Positions 8,920 to 17,500 are shown, counted from the first letter of the stretch. The stretch is DNA of 64,000 nucleotides from Micromonospora halotolerans (GCF_032108445.1 NZ_CP134876.1:1612001-1676000); one strand, 5' to 3'. Numbers and translations are program-made. The notes: generated by a model not told the origin, from the letters alone.

Positions 8920-9903
8920 TCAGCCGACCAATTTCTCCAGCTCGGCGAGGGGGAAGCCGCCGGCCGGGATGCGCTCCCGGACCGCCCGGCGGACGGCGGT
9001 CTGGACGGCCGCGTTGGCCGGGGTGGGCACCCCGTGCAGCCGGCCGAGCAGCACGATCTCGCCGTTGAGGTGGTCGGCCTCGGCGGAGCCGGCGCCCCGG
9101 GCCAGGCTCTGCCAGGTGGAGCCGCCGGCCCGCTCCTCGCCGTCGACCGGCCGGTGCCCCACCCGGTCGCCCCGCTCGGCGTCCTCCTCGGCGCGGGTGG
9201 TGTGCGCGATGCCGGCGGCGGCCAGCGCTTCCTCCCCCTCGGCGCGTACCCGGGCGGCCAGCGGCTCGGGCACCTCCGGGCCGAGCAGCGCCTGGAGGCC
9301 GTTGCCGAGGTTGGCCAGGAGCTTGCCGTACTTCCAGCGCATCACGTCGTCGCGGACCGGCGCCACGAACCCGGCGGCGGTCAGATCCGCGGCGACCGCG
9401 CGGCTGGTGTCGTCCGCGCCGGACGGGTAGCGGCCCAGGTGCAGCATCCCCGGGTGCGGGTACCCGTTTGCCACCACCACGCCGGGTTCCAGGTGGGTGG
9501 CGGGCAGCCAGACGCAGACCGGGTGCACCCGGGCGAACAGCCGCAGTGCGGCCGGCTCGTTGGCGACGCCGTTCTGCGCCAGCACGACGGGCAGCCGTTC
9601 GCCCGCCGTGCCGCCGCCCTCGACCGGGGTGTCGACCCAGGTCGCCAGGGCCGCCCTGGTGTCCTGGGACTTGACCGTGAGCACCAGCACGGTGTCCGCC
9701 GGCAGGGGGCGACCGTCCGGCCCGGCCACCGCGGGCAGCCGGCTGGTCACCGTGCCGTCGGGTGTCCGCAGGGTCAGACCCCGCTCCCGGAGCGCGTCCA
9801 GGTGCGCGCCGCGGGCCACCAGCGTCACGTCGCGGCCGGCCTCCCCCAGCCGTACGCCGATGGTGCCGCCGACCGCGCCCGCCCCGATGATCACGTATCG
9901 CAC
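8920..9903 (-). CDS. Ketopantoate reductase family protein
   Basis: The 327-residue protein fits NADPH-dependent 2-dehydropantoate 2-reductase (ApbA/PanE type), which makes pantoate for CoA. The N-terminal Rossmann motif is VIIGAGAVGGTIG (residues 4-16), followed by VLTVKSQDT with the family lysine near residue 77. The C-terminal helical domain carries KYGKLLANLGN (~175) and GGSTWQSLARG...EADHLNGEIV (~270). It may be a paralogue acting on another 2-oxo acid, so no gene symbol is given. GTG 9903 gives the usual N-terminus VRYVIIGAG; longer in-frame versions have no family content upstream. Confidence 0.85.
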   Translation of the reverse strand: MRYVIIGAGAVGGTIGVRLGEAGRDVTLVARGAHLDALRERGLTLRTPDGTVTSRLPAVAGPDGRPLPADTVLVLTVKSQDTRAALATWVDTPVEGGGTAGERLPVVLAQNGVANEPAALRLFARVHPVCVWLPATHLEPGVVVANGYPHPGMLHLGRYPSGADDTSRAVAADLTAAGFVAPVRDDVMRWKYGKLLANLGNGLQALLGPEVPEPLAARVRAEGEEALAAAGIAHTTRAEEDAERGDRVGHRPVDGEERAGGSTWQSLARGAGSAEADHLNGEIVLLGRLHGVPTPANAAVQTAVRRAVRERIPAGGFPLAELEKLVG

Positions 9904-10049
9904 GTGTCCGATTCTGCCGCTCCCCGCCCCATGCCGCTGGGTGATCCACTGCACAACGGCAGGGCGGCCCGGTCCGTGGCCCTTCTCGCGGGGCGGCTCG
10001 GCCCTCGCGCGGCGAACTCGGCGGCGTTCCGAGGCGGGCGTGGCGCCGC

Positions 10050-10793
10050 TCAGATGGTCAGGCCGGCGTCGGTGAGGATCGGGCCGGCGAGCAGCAGCGC
10101 GCCGGCGCCCAGCGCGGCCAGGCTGACCAGCAGGAACACGGTCACCCAGAACAGCGGCGGGAACGGGGTGAGCCGGGCGAGCTGGTCCGCGTCCGACTCG
10201 GGCATCCGCCCCCGGCTGCGCAGGCGTTGCAGCTCGATCACCGGGCGGACGCCACCGAAGAGCAGGAACCAGACCGACGTCCAGGCGAATGCCGCCTGCA
10301 CCTGCGGCGAGGCGTACCAGGAGACGGCCAGGACCACGCCGCCGGTCACCAGCAGCGACAGCACGCCGAAGACGTTGCGGATCATCACGAGCATGGCCAG
10401 CAGCAGCACCACCGCGACCCAGAGCAGCAGGGTGATCCGGTTGCCGGCGAGCAGCCACGCCCCGGCCAGACCGATCAGGGACGGGGCCAGGTATCCGGCG
10501 AGCAGGGTGAGGATCATCCCCGGACCGGAGGGGCGGCCGGCGGAGAGGGTGAGGCCCGAGGTGTCCGAGTGCAGCCGGATGCCGCGCAGCTTCCGTCCGG
10601 TCAGCAGGGCCACCAGCGCGTGGCCGCCCTCATGCGCGATGGTCACTGCGTTGCGGGCGATCCGCCAGGGCAGCCGGGTGGCGACCACCACCAGCGCGAC
10701 GACGGCGGTGAGCAGCACCAGCAGCGGCGGCGGGTCCGGCTGGGCGCCGAGCAGCTTGTCCCAGAGGGTGGTGAGGCCGTCGATCAGAGGCAT
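10050..10793 (-). CDS. M50B family membrane metallopeptidase
   Basis: The 247-residue membrane protein has the site-2-protease zinc motif HEGGH (residues 54-58) inside a transmembrane segment following WRIARNAVTIA. Four or more further helices follow, in the pattern of the small actinobacterial M50B peptidases. It would cleave a substrate within the membrane; no substrate is encoded nearby. The second half of an S2P active site (LDG/NxxPxxxxDG) is not obvious, which is typical of this shorter subfamily. A downstream STPK and an upstream secreted lysozyme do not clearly connect to it. Confidence 0.8.
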   Translation of the reverse strand: MPLIDGLTTLWDKLLGAQPDPPPLLVLLTAVVALVVVATRLPWRIARNAVTIAHEGGHALVALLTGRKLRGIRLHSDTSGLTLSAGRPSGPGMILTLLAGYLAPSLIGLAGAWLLAGNRITLLLWVAVVLLLAMLVMIRNVFGVLSLLVTGGVVLAVSWYASPQVQAAFAWTSVWFLLFGGVRPVIELQRLRSRGRMPESDADQLARLTPFPPLFWVTVFLLVSLAALGAGALLLAGPILTDAGLTI

Positions 10794-10868
10794 GGGCGGG
10801 GAGCCTACCGGCCGGAGCTGTCCCGTTCGAGGCCCCGTGTCGTGCGGACCGGGCAGGCGACGACGATC

Positions 10869-10957
10869 GTCTATGAAAAATTCTTTAAGCCCCCTTGCGA
10901 TCTAGGGCACTTACCTCCAAAGATTGGCGTCAATCATTGACGTACTTGGAGGCATCG
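10869..10957 (+). promoter_or_regulatory. Leader of the lysozyme gene with AT-rich tract and palindrome
   Basis: Just upstream of the GH25 gene are an AT-rich tract (CTATGAAAAATTCTTTAAG, 10870-10888), unusual in this GC-rich DNA, and a perfect 7-bp inverted repeat CGTCAAT-C-ATTGACG at 10928-10942. The latter lies 5 bases before the ribosome binding site GGAGG (10948-10952). The palindrome could be an operator or a small 5'-UTR hairpin near the RBS. No riboswitch class is recognisable. Confidence 0.5.
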
Positions 10958-11710
10958 ATGGCTCGTACCAGACTCTCCATGCGCCGGTTGCTCGCCGCCG
11001 GCCTGACCGTCGCCGCCACCGCGGCAGCGGCCCTGTTCGCGACCGCCGGACCGGCCGCCGCGGCGACCACCCCCGGCATCGACGTCTCGCGCTACCAGGG
11101 CAGCATCAACTGGACCAGCGTGCGGAACGCCGGGATCCAGTTCGCCTTCATCAAGGCCACCGAGGGCACGAGCTACAAGGACCCGAACTTCAACGCGAAC
11201 TACGTCAACGCCTACAACGCCGGGGTCATCCGCGGGGCGTACCACTTCGCCCGGCCGAACATCTCCGCCGGCTCGACCCAGGCCAACTACCTGGCCTCCA
11301 ACGGCGGCGCCTGGTCGGCCGACAGCCGCACGCTGCCCGCCGCGCTCGACCTCGAGGGCAACCCGTACGCGGGCGGCTACTGCTACGGCCTGACCACCAC
11401 CGGCATGCGCAACTGGGTGCAGGACTTCCTCAACACCTACCGGTCCCGCACCGGCCGGTACGCGGTCATCTACACCACCACCAGCTGGTGGAACCAGTGC
11501 ACCGGCAGCTGGACCGCCCCGTGGGCCAACCACCCGCTGTGGGTCGCCCGCTGGTCCAGCACGGTGGGCACCCTGCCGGCCGGCGCCCCGTTCTGGAGCT
11601 TCTGGCAGTACACCAGCAGCGGCGCCGTCTCCGGGATCAGCGGCAACGTCGACCGCAACTACTGGAACGGTGACCGGACCCGGCTGATCGCCCTGGCCAA
11701 CAACACCTGA
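10958..11710 (+). CDS. Secreted GH25 lysozyme (muramidase)
   Basis: A 250-residue exported peptidoglycan hydrolase cleaving the MurNAc-GlcNAc bond. A Sec-type signal peptide (basic MARTRLSMRRLL, a hydrophobic core, cleavage near GPAAAA) covers about residues 1-37. The mature part is a single GH25 barrel: the first strand TPGIDVSRYQGSINW carries the conserved Asp, FAFIKATEG the next block, and AALDLEGNPY the catalytic Asp-x-Glu pair. There is no cell-wall-binding domain. ATG 10958 is fixed by GGAGG at 10948-10952. It is monocistronic and followed by a strong terminator. Confidence 0.93.
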   Translation: MARTRLSMRRLLAAGLTVAATAAAALFATAGPAAAATTPGIDVSRYQGSINWTSVRNAGIQFAFIKATEGTSYKDPNFNANYVNAYNAGVIRGAYHFARPNISAGSTQANYLASNGGAWSADSRTLPAALDLEGNPYAGGYCYGLTTTGMRNWVQDFLNTYRSRTGRYAVIYTTTSWWNQCTGSWTAPWANHPLWVARWSSTVGTLPAGAPFWSFWQYTSSGAVSGISGNVDRNYWNGDRTRLIALANNT

Positions 11711-11732
11711 CCAACCCCCACGGTCGCCAGTC

Positions 11733-11785
11733 GGCGGCAGCGGGATCGGCTACGACCGAGGTCGATAGCCGGTCCGGCTGCCGCC
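11733..11785. terminator. Terminator downstream of the lysozyme gene
   Basis: An extended hairpin: GGCGGCAGC pairs with GCTGCCGCC, and inside it GGATCGGCTA pairs with TAGCCGGTCC, around a ~13-base loop. It lies between the lysozyme stop and the stop of the convergent small gene, so it may serve both. Confidence 0.8.
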
Positions 11786-11807
11786 ACTGCCGTCCTGACC
11801 GCGCGGG

Positions 11808-12038
11808 TCACACCCTGCGTCGCGGGCCGACCGGCACGGGGACCGCGCCCCGACCGGCCAGGGTGGTCCGGCGGGCCAGCCGCCACGCCGCCACCCCCGC
11901 GACGGTGAGGGCGACGACACCGAGCACCGCGACCGGCGCGGAGAGACCGGCGCTGATCAGCAGCAGCACCACGTCCCCGAGCGCGACGAGCATCCACAGT
12001 GCCAGCCGGGGACCCGTGTCCTTGCGTCGGTAACCCAT
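11808..12038 (-). CDS. Small two-helix membrane protein
   Basis: A 76-residue protein, MGYRRKDTGPRLALWMLV..., with two hydrophobic helices (about residues 12-30 and 33-52) joined by a tight turn, a basic N-terminus and a basic C-terminal tail ending GPRRRV. The start is well supported: AAGGAGG lies 6 bases before the ATG on the reverse strand. Its stop is close to the lysozyme terminator. No family is recognised; the shape suits a small inner-membrane accessory protein. Confidence 0.7.
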   Translation of the reverse strand: MGYRRKDTGPRLALWMLVALGDVVLLLISAGLSAPVAVLGVVALTVAGVAAWRLARRTTLAGRGAVPVPVGPRRRV

Positions 12039-12126
12039 GTCGTACCTCCTTCCGTCGTCGCGGTCTCAATACCCCCGAGGACGGAAGGCCATGCGAGTCA
12101 GTTTCGCAACGGCGGGATTTGCCGGA

Positions 12127-14121
12127 TCAATTCATCCGATCGGGCTTGAAGCCCTTGGTGATGATCTCCCAGTTGGCCAGGTTCGCGTCCCAGGCGTTCG
12201 CCGGGACCTCCCAGCGCAGCGCGTAGCCCCGGTTGCTGGCCGTGGCCACGCCCCGGTTGCGCACGTGGAAGCGGGTGCCGCCGTTGCGCGTCTCCAGCCA
12301 GTCCCAGTCGGCGCAGGTGCGGTAGTAGCCGTCGCAGCGGGTGATCCCGACCAGCTTGTAGTTGTCGACGTAGTTCCGGCGGCTCGACTCCTGCGACTGC
12401 CAGTCGGCGTACGCGTCCTTCTTGGGCGTGGGGGTCCACTGGATGAACAGCACCCGCCGCGCCCCGCCGACCTCGTAGAGCACGACGTTGTCGGAGCGGA
12501 CCCGGGCCTGCCAGCCGTCGGGGACCGGCACCTGGAAGCCGTTCGAGCCCTTGTAGTAGTGCCAGCCGGCGGGGAGAGCGCCGGCAGATGCCGAGGGAGT
12601 CGCCGACGCCGACGGGGTCACACTGGGTGCGGCACTGGTCGGCGCGGTCGAGGAGGGCGTGTCGCTCGTCCCCGGACCGGGCGGGGCCGGCGCCGGGACC
12701 GTCGAGGTGGCGGTGGCCTGCCCCCCGCCCTGGTCGTCGTCGCCGTTGTTCAGCAGCGGCACGGCCACCGCGAGGCCGACCAGCAGCACTGCGACCAACG
12801 CGCCGATCAGCAGGTTGCGGCGGTTGCGCTCCGGCTTCTCCCCCGGGATCACCGCGGCCCGGCCCGTCGACGGCGCCGGGCTCAGCGGCTCGGCCAGCAC
12901 GGAGGTCGGGTTCTTCGGCGGCGCCGGCGGCTCCACCACCACCGGCCCGCCGTCCAGCCGCGTCTCGTCAAGCGCCGGATCGGCACCGTCCACCCGGGTC
13001 TCGTCGACCGCCGGCGCGGCGTCGAGCTTGGTGGTCGGCTCGGCGACCGGCGGGGTCACCTTGGCGGTCGGCGCGGCGTCCGAGCCGGCCGACACCTTCG
13101 CCGTCTCACTGGCGACCGCCGCGCCACCGGCGACGGCGGCCGCGGACGTACCCGCGTCGGGCTTGCGCGGCGCCGGGGGCACCGGCGGCTCGGCCTGGTC
13201 GTCGGCGGGTCGCGGCGCCGGCACCAGCGGCGGCCGCGGCACGCGCGGACCGTTCGGCCCCGGCCGGCGTACGCCGTCGAGCAGCGAGATGCCCTTGGCC
13301 CGCCGCCCCGCGGCCTTGCGCAGCAGGCGCTCCGCGATCTCGGCGGTGATCCGCTCCTCCGGGTCCTTGCGGAGCAGGCCCTGGAGCACCGGCTTCAGCG
13401 GCCCGGCGTTCTTCGGCGGCGGCAGCGGCTCGGTGGCGAGCGCGGCCAGGGTCGCGATCGCCGACGGCCGCGCGTAGGGCGACTTGCCCTCGACGGCGGC
13501 GTAGAGCGTGGCACCCAGCGACCAGAGGTCGGCCTCCGGCCCGGCCGTGCCGTCCTTCGCCCGCTCCGGCGCGATGTACGCGGGCGAGCCCAGCACCATG
13601 CCGGTGCGGGTGACGTTCGGGTCGCCCGGGATGGTGGCCAGGCCGAAGTCGGTGAGCACCACGCGCCCGTCGTCGCCGAGCAACACGTTGCCCGGCTTCA
13701 CGTCGCGGTGCATGATGCCGGCCTTGTGCGCGGCCTTCAGCGCGCCCAGCACGCCCAGACCGATCTCCACGGCCTTCGCCGGCGTGACCGGGCCGTCCTC
13801 GGCGATGGTGTCCTGCAACGACTTCGACGGCACGTATTCCATGACGATCCACGGATCGCCGTCGGTGCGCAGCACGTCGAAGATGCGGACCACGTTGACG
13901 TTGTTGAGCCGGGCGATGGCCCGGGCCTCCCGCAACGAGCGTTCCCGCATCTCGCGGCGCTCCTCCGGAGTGAGGCTGGGCGGCGGGACGAGTTCCTTGA
14001 TCGCCACGTCGCGGTGCAGCACCTCGTCGCGCGCCTTCCACACCCGACCCATGCCGCCCTGGCCGAGCGGCGAGATGAGCCGGTACCGGTCGGCGACGAG
14101 TTGGGGAAGCGCGCTAGACAT
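12127..14121 (-). CDS. Transmembrane serine/threonine protein kinase
   Basis: The 664-residue Hanks-type kinase has an intact catalytic domain at residues ~13-270: glycine loop LGQGGMGRVW, ATP lysine in VAIKEL (K42), catalytic loop MHRDVKPGN (D140) and DFG at 158-160. A Pro/Ala-rich juxtamembrane linker follows, then one transmembrane helix (LLIGALVAVLLVGLAVAVPLL, ~410-430) and a ~200-residue extracytoplasmic part. That part is Ser/Thr/Pro-rich, then globular (FQVPVPDGWQARV... to the end); PASTA repeats are absent. TACGGT (14129-14134, reverse strand) 7 bases before the ATG suggests a leaderless message. It is divergent from accE; its paralogue is at 44892. Confidence 0.92.
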   Translation of the reverse strand: MSSALPQLVADRYRLISPLGQGGMGRVWKARDEVLHRDVAIKELVPPPSLTPEERREMRERSLREARAIARLNNVNVVRIFDVLRTDGDPWIVMEYVPSKSLQDTIAEDGPVTPAKAVEIGLGVLGALKAAHKAGIMHRDVKPGNVLLGDDGRVVLTDFGLATIPGDPNVTRTGMVLGSPAYIAPERAKDGTAGPEADLWSLGATLYAAVEGKSPYARPSAIATLAALATEPLPPPKNAGPLKPVLQGLLRKDPEERITAEIAERLLRKAAGRRAKGISLLDGVRRPGPNGPRVPRPPLVPAPRPADDQAEPPVPPAPRKPDAGTSAAAVAGGAAVASETAKVSAGSDAAPTAKVTPPVAEPTTKLDAAPAVDETRVDGADPALDETRLDGGPVVVEPPAPPKNPTSVLAEPLSPAPSTGRAAVIPGEKPERNRRNLLIGALVAVLLVGLAVAVPLLNNGDDDQGGGQATATSTVPAPAPPGPGTSDTPSSTAPTSAAPSVTPSASATPSASAGALPAGWHYYKGSNGFQVPVPDGWQARVRSDNVVLYEVGGARRVLFIQWTPTPKKDAYADWQSQESSRRNYVDNYKLVGITRCDGYYRTCADWDWLETRNGGTRFHVRNRGVATASNRGYALRWEVPANAWDANLANWEIITKGFKPDRMN

Positions 14122-14128
14122 CGCAGAA

Positions 14129-14206
14129 ACCGTACCCGGCAGCCCTGACGGCTACACCGGCGGCACGCCACTGTGCGGTGAAGGTCAAGTTCTGGACGCG
14201 TACCCT
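14129..14206. promoter_or_regulatory. Divergent kinase / accE promoters
   Basis: Outward-facing -10 hexamers are TACGGT on the reverse strand (14129-14134), 7 bases before the kinase ATG, and TACCCT on the forward strand (14201-14206), 6 bases before the accE ATG. No ribosome binding site precedes either start. Confidence 0.55.
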
Positions 14207-14212
14207 GTCGGC

Positions 14213-14425
14213 ATGTCTGCCGAAGAGCCGCTGTTCCGGATCGTCCGCGGCGTGCCCACCGCCGACGAGCTGGCCGCCCTGGTCGGCGCCATCGTGGTGC
14301 GGACCCGACCGGCCGCGACCACGCCGCCGGCCGCCGTGTCGCACTGGGCGCGCAGCGCCCGTCCGGCCGGCGCGGCCCCGGCCGCCGGCCCCGGCGCTTG
14401 GCGCGCCTCCGGCCTCCCCCGCTGA
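14213..14425 (+). CDS. accE: Acyl-CoA carboxylase epsilon subunit
   Basis: A 70-residue protein matching the small epsilon subunits that stabilise actinobacterial AccA/AccD complexes and raise carboxylase activity. The diagnostic N-terminal part is PLFRIVRGVPTADELAALVGAIVV (residues 6-29), followed by an Ala/Pro-rich linker and the terminal SHWARSAR...GAWRASGLPR. It is short but in the normal range. In mycobacteria and streptomycetes it lies directly behind the beta-subunit gene; here ~6.8 kb of unrelated genes separate them. The start is supported by the leaderless -10 TACCCT. Confidence 0.85.
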   Translation: MSAEEPLFRIVRGVPTADELAALVGAIVVRTRPAATTPPAAVSHWARSARPAGAAPAAGPGAWRASGLPR

Positions 14426-14525
14426 CCCTTCCCGGGTACGCACCCCCGCATCAGGACTGCCGGGATCCGCGCCGAGCCATTAACCTCACTCAGGGAAACC
14501 GTGCGGTGACGGGCAGGGAGGGTCG

Positions 14526-14978
14526 ATGATCCCGGAGGACAACCAGCCGGCCGGCTGGCTGCGTGACTACGGCGGCATCGAGGCCGACATCCGACGGATG
14601 CGCGAGTTCGCCGACCGGCTCCAGGACGAGGTCAGCCGCAACTACGCCCCCCACCTGTCGTACATCGCCGACGACATGAAGGCCCCGGTCCCCAACCCGG
14701 CCGACGCGTTCATCGAGCTGGTGCAGTTCCTCCAGGCCCACCACGAGACCCAGAAGGCCACCGTCACCATGGTCTGGGACCTGGCCCCGGCCACCGGCCG
14801 CCTCGCCGGCGCCGCCGGCCAGATCGCGACGACCTACGGCGACTCCGACGCCTTCTCCTCGGCCCGGGTCGCCGATGTCGAACGGGCGTTGGCCGCGCCG
14901 TCCACCGCGACCGCCCGCCCGGTGCCGCCACTGACCGATCCCACGGCACCCGAACAGGAACGGGTGGTCCTGCCGTGA
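14526..14978 (+). CDS. Helical protein, first gene of a type VII-like cassette
   Basis: A 150-residue, mostly alpha-helical, acidic protein with no signal peptide: DYGGIEADIRRMREFADRLQDEV (residues ~14-36), then an Ala-rich helix ending near residue 125 and a Pro-rich tail. Small helical-hairpin proteins encoded just before a larger PPE-like protein and a mycosin are typical type VII secretion (WXG100-superfamily) substrates, but a clear W-x-G motif is missing. Its stop overlaps the next gene's GTG by 4 bases (GTGA), so translation is coupled. The function is inferred from context. Confidence 0.65.
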   Translation: MIPEDNQPAGWLRDYGGIEADIRRMREFADRLQDEVSRNYAPHLSYIADDMKAPVPNPADAFIELVQFLQAHHETQKATVTMVWDLAPATGRLAGAAGQIATTYGDSDAFSSARVADVERALAAPSTATARPVPPLTDPTAPEQERVVLP

Positions 14979-16375
14979 TCGAACGGGGCAGCGGGCGCAC
15001 CTCCGGGCTCACCGACTGGCGCCTCATGGACGTGCTCAGCATGTGGGCGTGCCTCCAGGACCAGGACACCACCGGCCAGTGGAAGCAGGTCGCCGGCTGG
15101 CGCAAGATCTGCGACCTCGCCCTGGCCCACGTCAGCCGGTTGCGCGAATACCGGCGCGGGCTCGCCGAGGCGTGGCCCCCGGAGACCAACGCCGCCGCGC
15201 GCGCATACCTCGGCGAACTCGACCAGCTCATCGACCAGGTGCAGCGCACCCACGACGCCGCCGCCGCGAACTACGACGCGCTCGCCGCCGCCACCCGCGC
15301 CATCGGCAGCACCCGGGCCGAACTCGAACCGCTCTTCGACGAGTACGCGGAGAAGGTGCGGCAGAAGCAGGCGTACGAGGCCATCCTCGCCGACCCGAAG
15401 GCGGTGGCGGGAAGCCGGCTGCCGGAGAAGCCGCCGGTGACGGACGCGGACCTTGAGCAGCTGAACGTGCGGGCGCGGGGGTTGATGACGGGACTGAGCG
15501 GCGAACTCCAACAAGCCCAAGTCATGCTCCGCCAACCTCCACCACCAGCTCGACCAGTCCGAGACTCGCCCGACGTGGACGCCGCGAGTAGCGCTGCCGG
15601 TCCCGCGCCCATCATCCCGCCGGTCGTGCCAATTCCGGCAGGCCCAGTCACTGCACACCCCGTTTCCGGAGGCACCAAGCCCTCGAAACCACTCTCCGGC
15701 GGCGGCACAGGTGTCCGCCCTGTTATCGGGGGTGGACCCGTTCTAGGGGGGGTCTCGTCAGGACTAGCGCCCAGCCCCGCTGGCCCTAGCCCTAGCCCTA
15801 GCGGCACGTTGCCGAACACCCTTGTACCCCCTACGCCTCCGAACTTTGGACAGCCTTCGGCGTTGCCACCGCTTACAACACCAGGCAGAGGCAGCAGCCC
15901 CAGATCTCCCTTGGGCGGAACAGGCGATGGCCAGTTCAGGCCGGCCAGCCCGAGAGAACTACCAAACAACTTGGCGCAGCCTTCGCGGCCGATGCAACCC
16001 GGGGGCCTGATCGGCGGTGTGCCGGGGGCGGGCATGGGCCAATCGGGCGCGCCGGTGTCGCCTCGCAGGACTAATCCAGTTGGTGGGGTCATCGGCGGGG
16101 GCGCTGCTGGCACGTCGCCTACAGGCGCGGCAGGGTCTCGGCCGGGGGGTGCACGGGCGTCCGCCGCCCACGCGATGCCGCCCTTCGGCAACTCATCCAG
16201 CTCAGGATATCCGTCTAAGGGGCCGGCCACTTGGCGAGAAACAGACCACGGCGGAAAACGGGGATGGGATCCGGATGACCCGTGGGAGACAGATCAGGGC
16301 GTTGACCCGGTTATGCGGCCACCCGGAGACGAAGGCCCCATTGATCCTGGGCCTGCAATTGGTTTTGATAGGTGA
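14975..16375 (+). CDS. PPE-like protein with long Pro/Gly-rich tail (putative type VII substrate)
   Basis: 466 residues in two parts. Residues ~1-190 are helical and resemble actinobacterial PPE/WXG-like secreted proteins: WKQVAGWRKICDLALAHVSRL, LAEAWPPETNAAARAYL, then long heptad-like helices. Residues ~190-440 are low complexity, rich in Pro, Gly and Ser (GGGPVLGG, PSPSPSG, GGVIGGG). The acidic C-terminus contains GWDPDDPWETDQG. No signal peptide is present, consistent with type VII export. It starts at a GTG overlapping the previous stop and ends overlapping the mycosin start. The second half has visibly lower GC than its neighbours. Confidence 0.65.
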   Translation: MIERGSGRTSGLTDWRLMDVLSMWACLQDQDTTGQWKQVAGWRKICDLALAHVSRLREYRRGLAEAWPPETNAAARAYLGELDQLIDQVQRTHDAAAANYDALAAATRAIGSTRAELEPLFDEYAEKVRQKQAYEAILADPKAVAGSRLPEKPPVTDADLEQLNVRARGLMTGLSGELQQAQVMLRQPPPPARPVRDSPDVDAASSAAGPAPIIPPVVPIPAGPVTAHPVSGGTKPSKPLSGGGTGVRPVIGGGPVLGGVSSGLAPSPAGPSPSPSGTLPNTLVPPTPPNFGQPSALPPLTTPGRGSSPRSPLGGTGDGQFRPASPRELPNNLAQPSRPMQPGGLIGGVPGAGMGQSGAPVSPRRTNPVGGVIGGGAAGTSPTGAAGSRPGGARASAAHAMPPFGNSSSSGYPSKGPATWRETDHGGKRGWDPDDPWETDQGVDPVMRPPGDEGPIDPGPAIGFDR

Positions 16376-17490
16376 GCAAGGCGATTGCGTCATTACTGGC
16401 AGCTGCGCTTATCACCGCATCGGCTCCGCACGTAAGTCAGGTTGAATCACTCGCTCATGGGTCGAGGCGCGAGCCCACTCACGCAAAGCAGTGGCACTTG
16501 AAATTCCTTCACGCGGTCGAGGCTCACCGCTCGAGCCTCGGGGAAGGAGTGACCGTAGCGGTACTGGACACGGGTGTTGACGCTCACCGCGATCTGTCAC
16601 CGAACCTCCTCGACGGCACCGACGTCATACCGGGAGGAGCCGGCGACGGTCGCCGTGATTTGAACGGGCATGGCACGGCAATGGCCGGCTTGATCGCTGC
16701 ATCGGGTCAAGGTGGGGGAGCTATGGGCGTGGCGCCTCGGTCGAAGATCCTTCCGGTGCTAGTAACACCAGCCAGTGGCTCCGGTGAGGCAGATGCCTTG
16801 GCGGACGGCATCGAATACGCCCTTTCGAATGGCGCGGAGATCATCAACATTTCAAGCGTGGGTGGGACAAGCCAACGACTGATCAGGGCGATCAACATGG
16901 CCCTCGCAGCGAATGTTGTCATCGTTGCGTCCGGTGGCAATCGACCTGAGGATAGCTACGTTGGCTATCCCGCAAGCGAGCCGGGCGTCATTGCCGTCGG
17001 TGGTGTCGACAAGCACGGAAACCATGCCGCGATCTCTGTCACCGGCCCGCAGATCGACGTGGTGGCACCGGCGGTGGAGATCTACAGCACTGGGGTCAAC
17101 GGCGGTTATCGCGTCGGCACAGGCACCTCCGATGCCACGGCGATCGTGGCCGGTGCCGCAGCGCTGATCCGGTCCAAGTACCCCAACCTCCCCGCCGAGG
17201 AGGTCGCTCACCGCCTGACCGCCACCGCGATCGACAAGGGCCCACCCGGCCGCGACGACGAGTACGGCTACGGCGTCATCGATCTTGTCGCCGCCCTCAC
17301 GGCCGACGTCCCCCCGCTCGGCTTCGAAACACCGTCGGTCACGACGCCTCCCGCGAGCGCGGCCGAGAAGGACAACGACACCGCGCGTGGCCTGGCGACG
17401 CTGGGTGTGCTGCTGGCAGCGGGCGGCGGCTACCTGGTCTGGCGGCGACGTCGACGCGCCGACGACCCGCCGCCGCGGATCAGCCGGTAG
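16372..17490 (+). CDS. Mycosin-like subtilisin protease (S8 family)
   Basis: A 372-residue type VII secretion-associated serine protease. It has a signal peptide (about residues 1-24), a subtilase domain with the catalytic triad Asp66 (VAVLDTGVD), His100 (NGHGTAMAG) and Ser253 (GTGTSDATAIVAG), and the oxyanion Asn190 (ASGGN). A Pro-rich linker follows, then a C-terminal helix (LATLGVLLAAGGGYLVW) and an arginine-rich cytoplasmic tail. This is the complete MycP layout: membrane-anchored, protease outside. It overlaps the PPE-like gene by 4 bases. No EccB/C/D/E genes are in the window, so it is an orphan relative to the secretion channel. The first ~600 bases are relatively AT-rich. Confidence 0.9.
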   Translation: MSKAIASLLAAALITASAPHVSQVESLAHGSRREPTHAKQWHLKFLHAVEAHRSSLGEGVTVAVLDTGVDAHRDLSPNLLDGTDVIPGGAGDGRRDLNGHGTAMAGLIAASGQGGGAMGVAPRSKILPVLVTPASGSGEADALADGIEYALSNGAEIINISSVGGTSQRLIRAINMALAANVVIVASGGNRPEDSYVGYPASEPGVIAVGGVDKHGNHAAISVTGPQIDVVAPAVEIYSTGVNGGYRVGTGTSDATAIVAGAAALIRSKYPNLPAEEVAHRLTATAIDKGPPGRDDEYGYGVIDLVAALTADVPPLGFETPSVTTPPASAAEKDNDTARGLATLGVLLAAGGGYLVWRRRRRADDPPPRISR

Positions 17491-17500
17491 CGTCGGTGGG

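Noticed and set aside
10794..10957. c-di-AMP (ydaO-type) riboswitch before the lysozyme gene
   Set aside because: The leader is short and lacks the conserved core; only a simple dyad is seen.
15784..15801. CCCTAG x3 telomere-like tandem repeat
   Set aside because: Encodes the Pro/Ser run of the PPE-like protein tail; too short and internal to a chromosome to be a telomere or origin.
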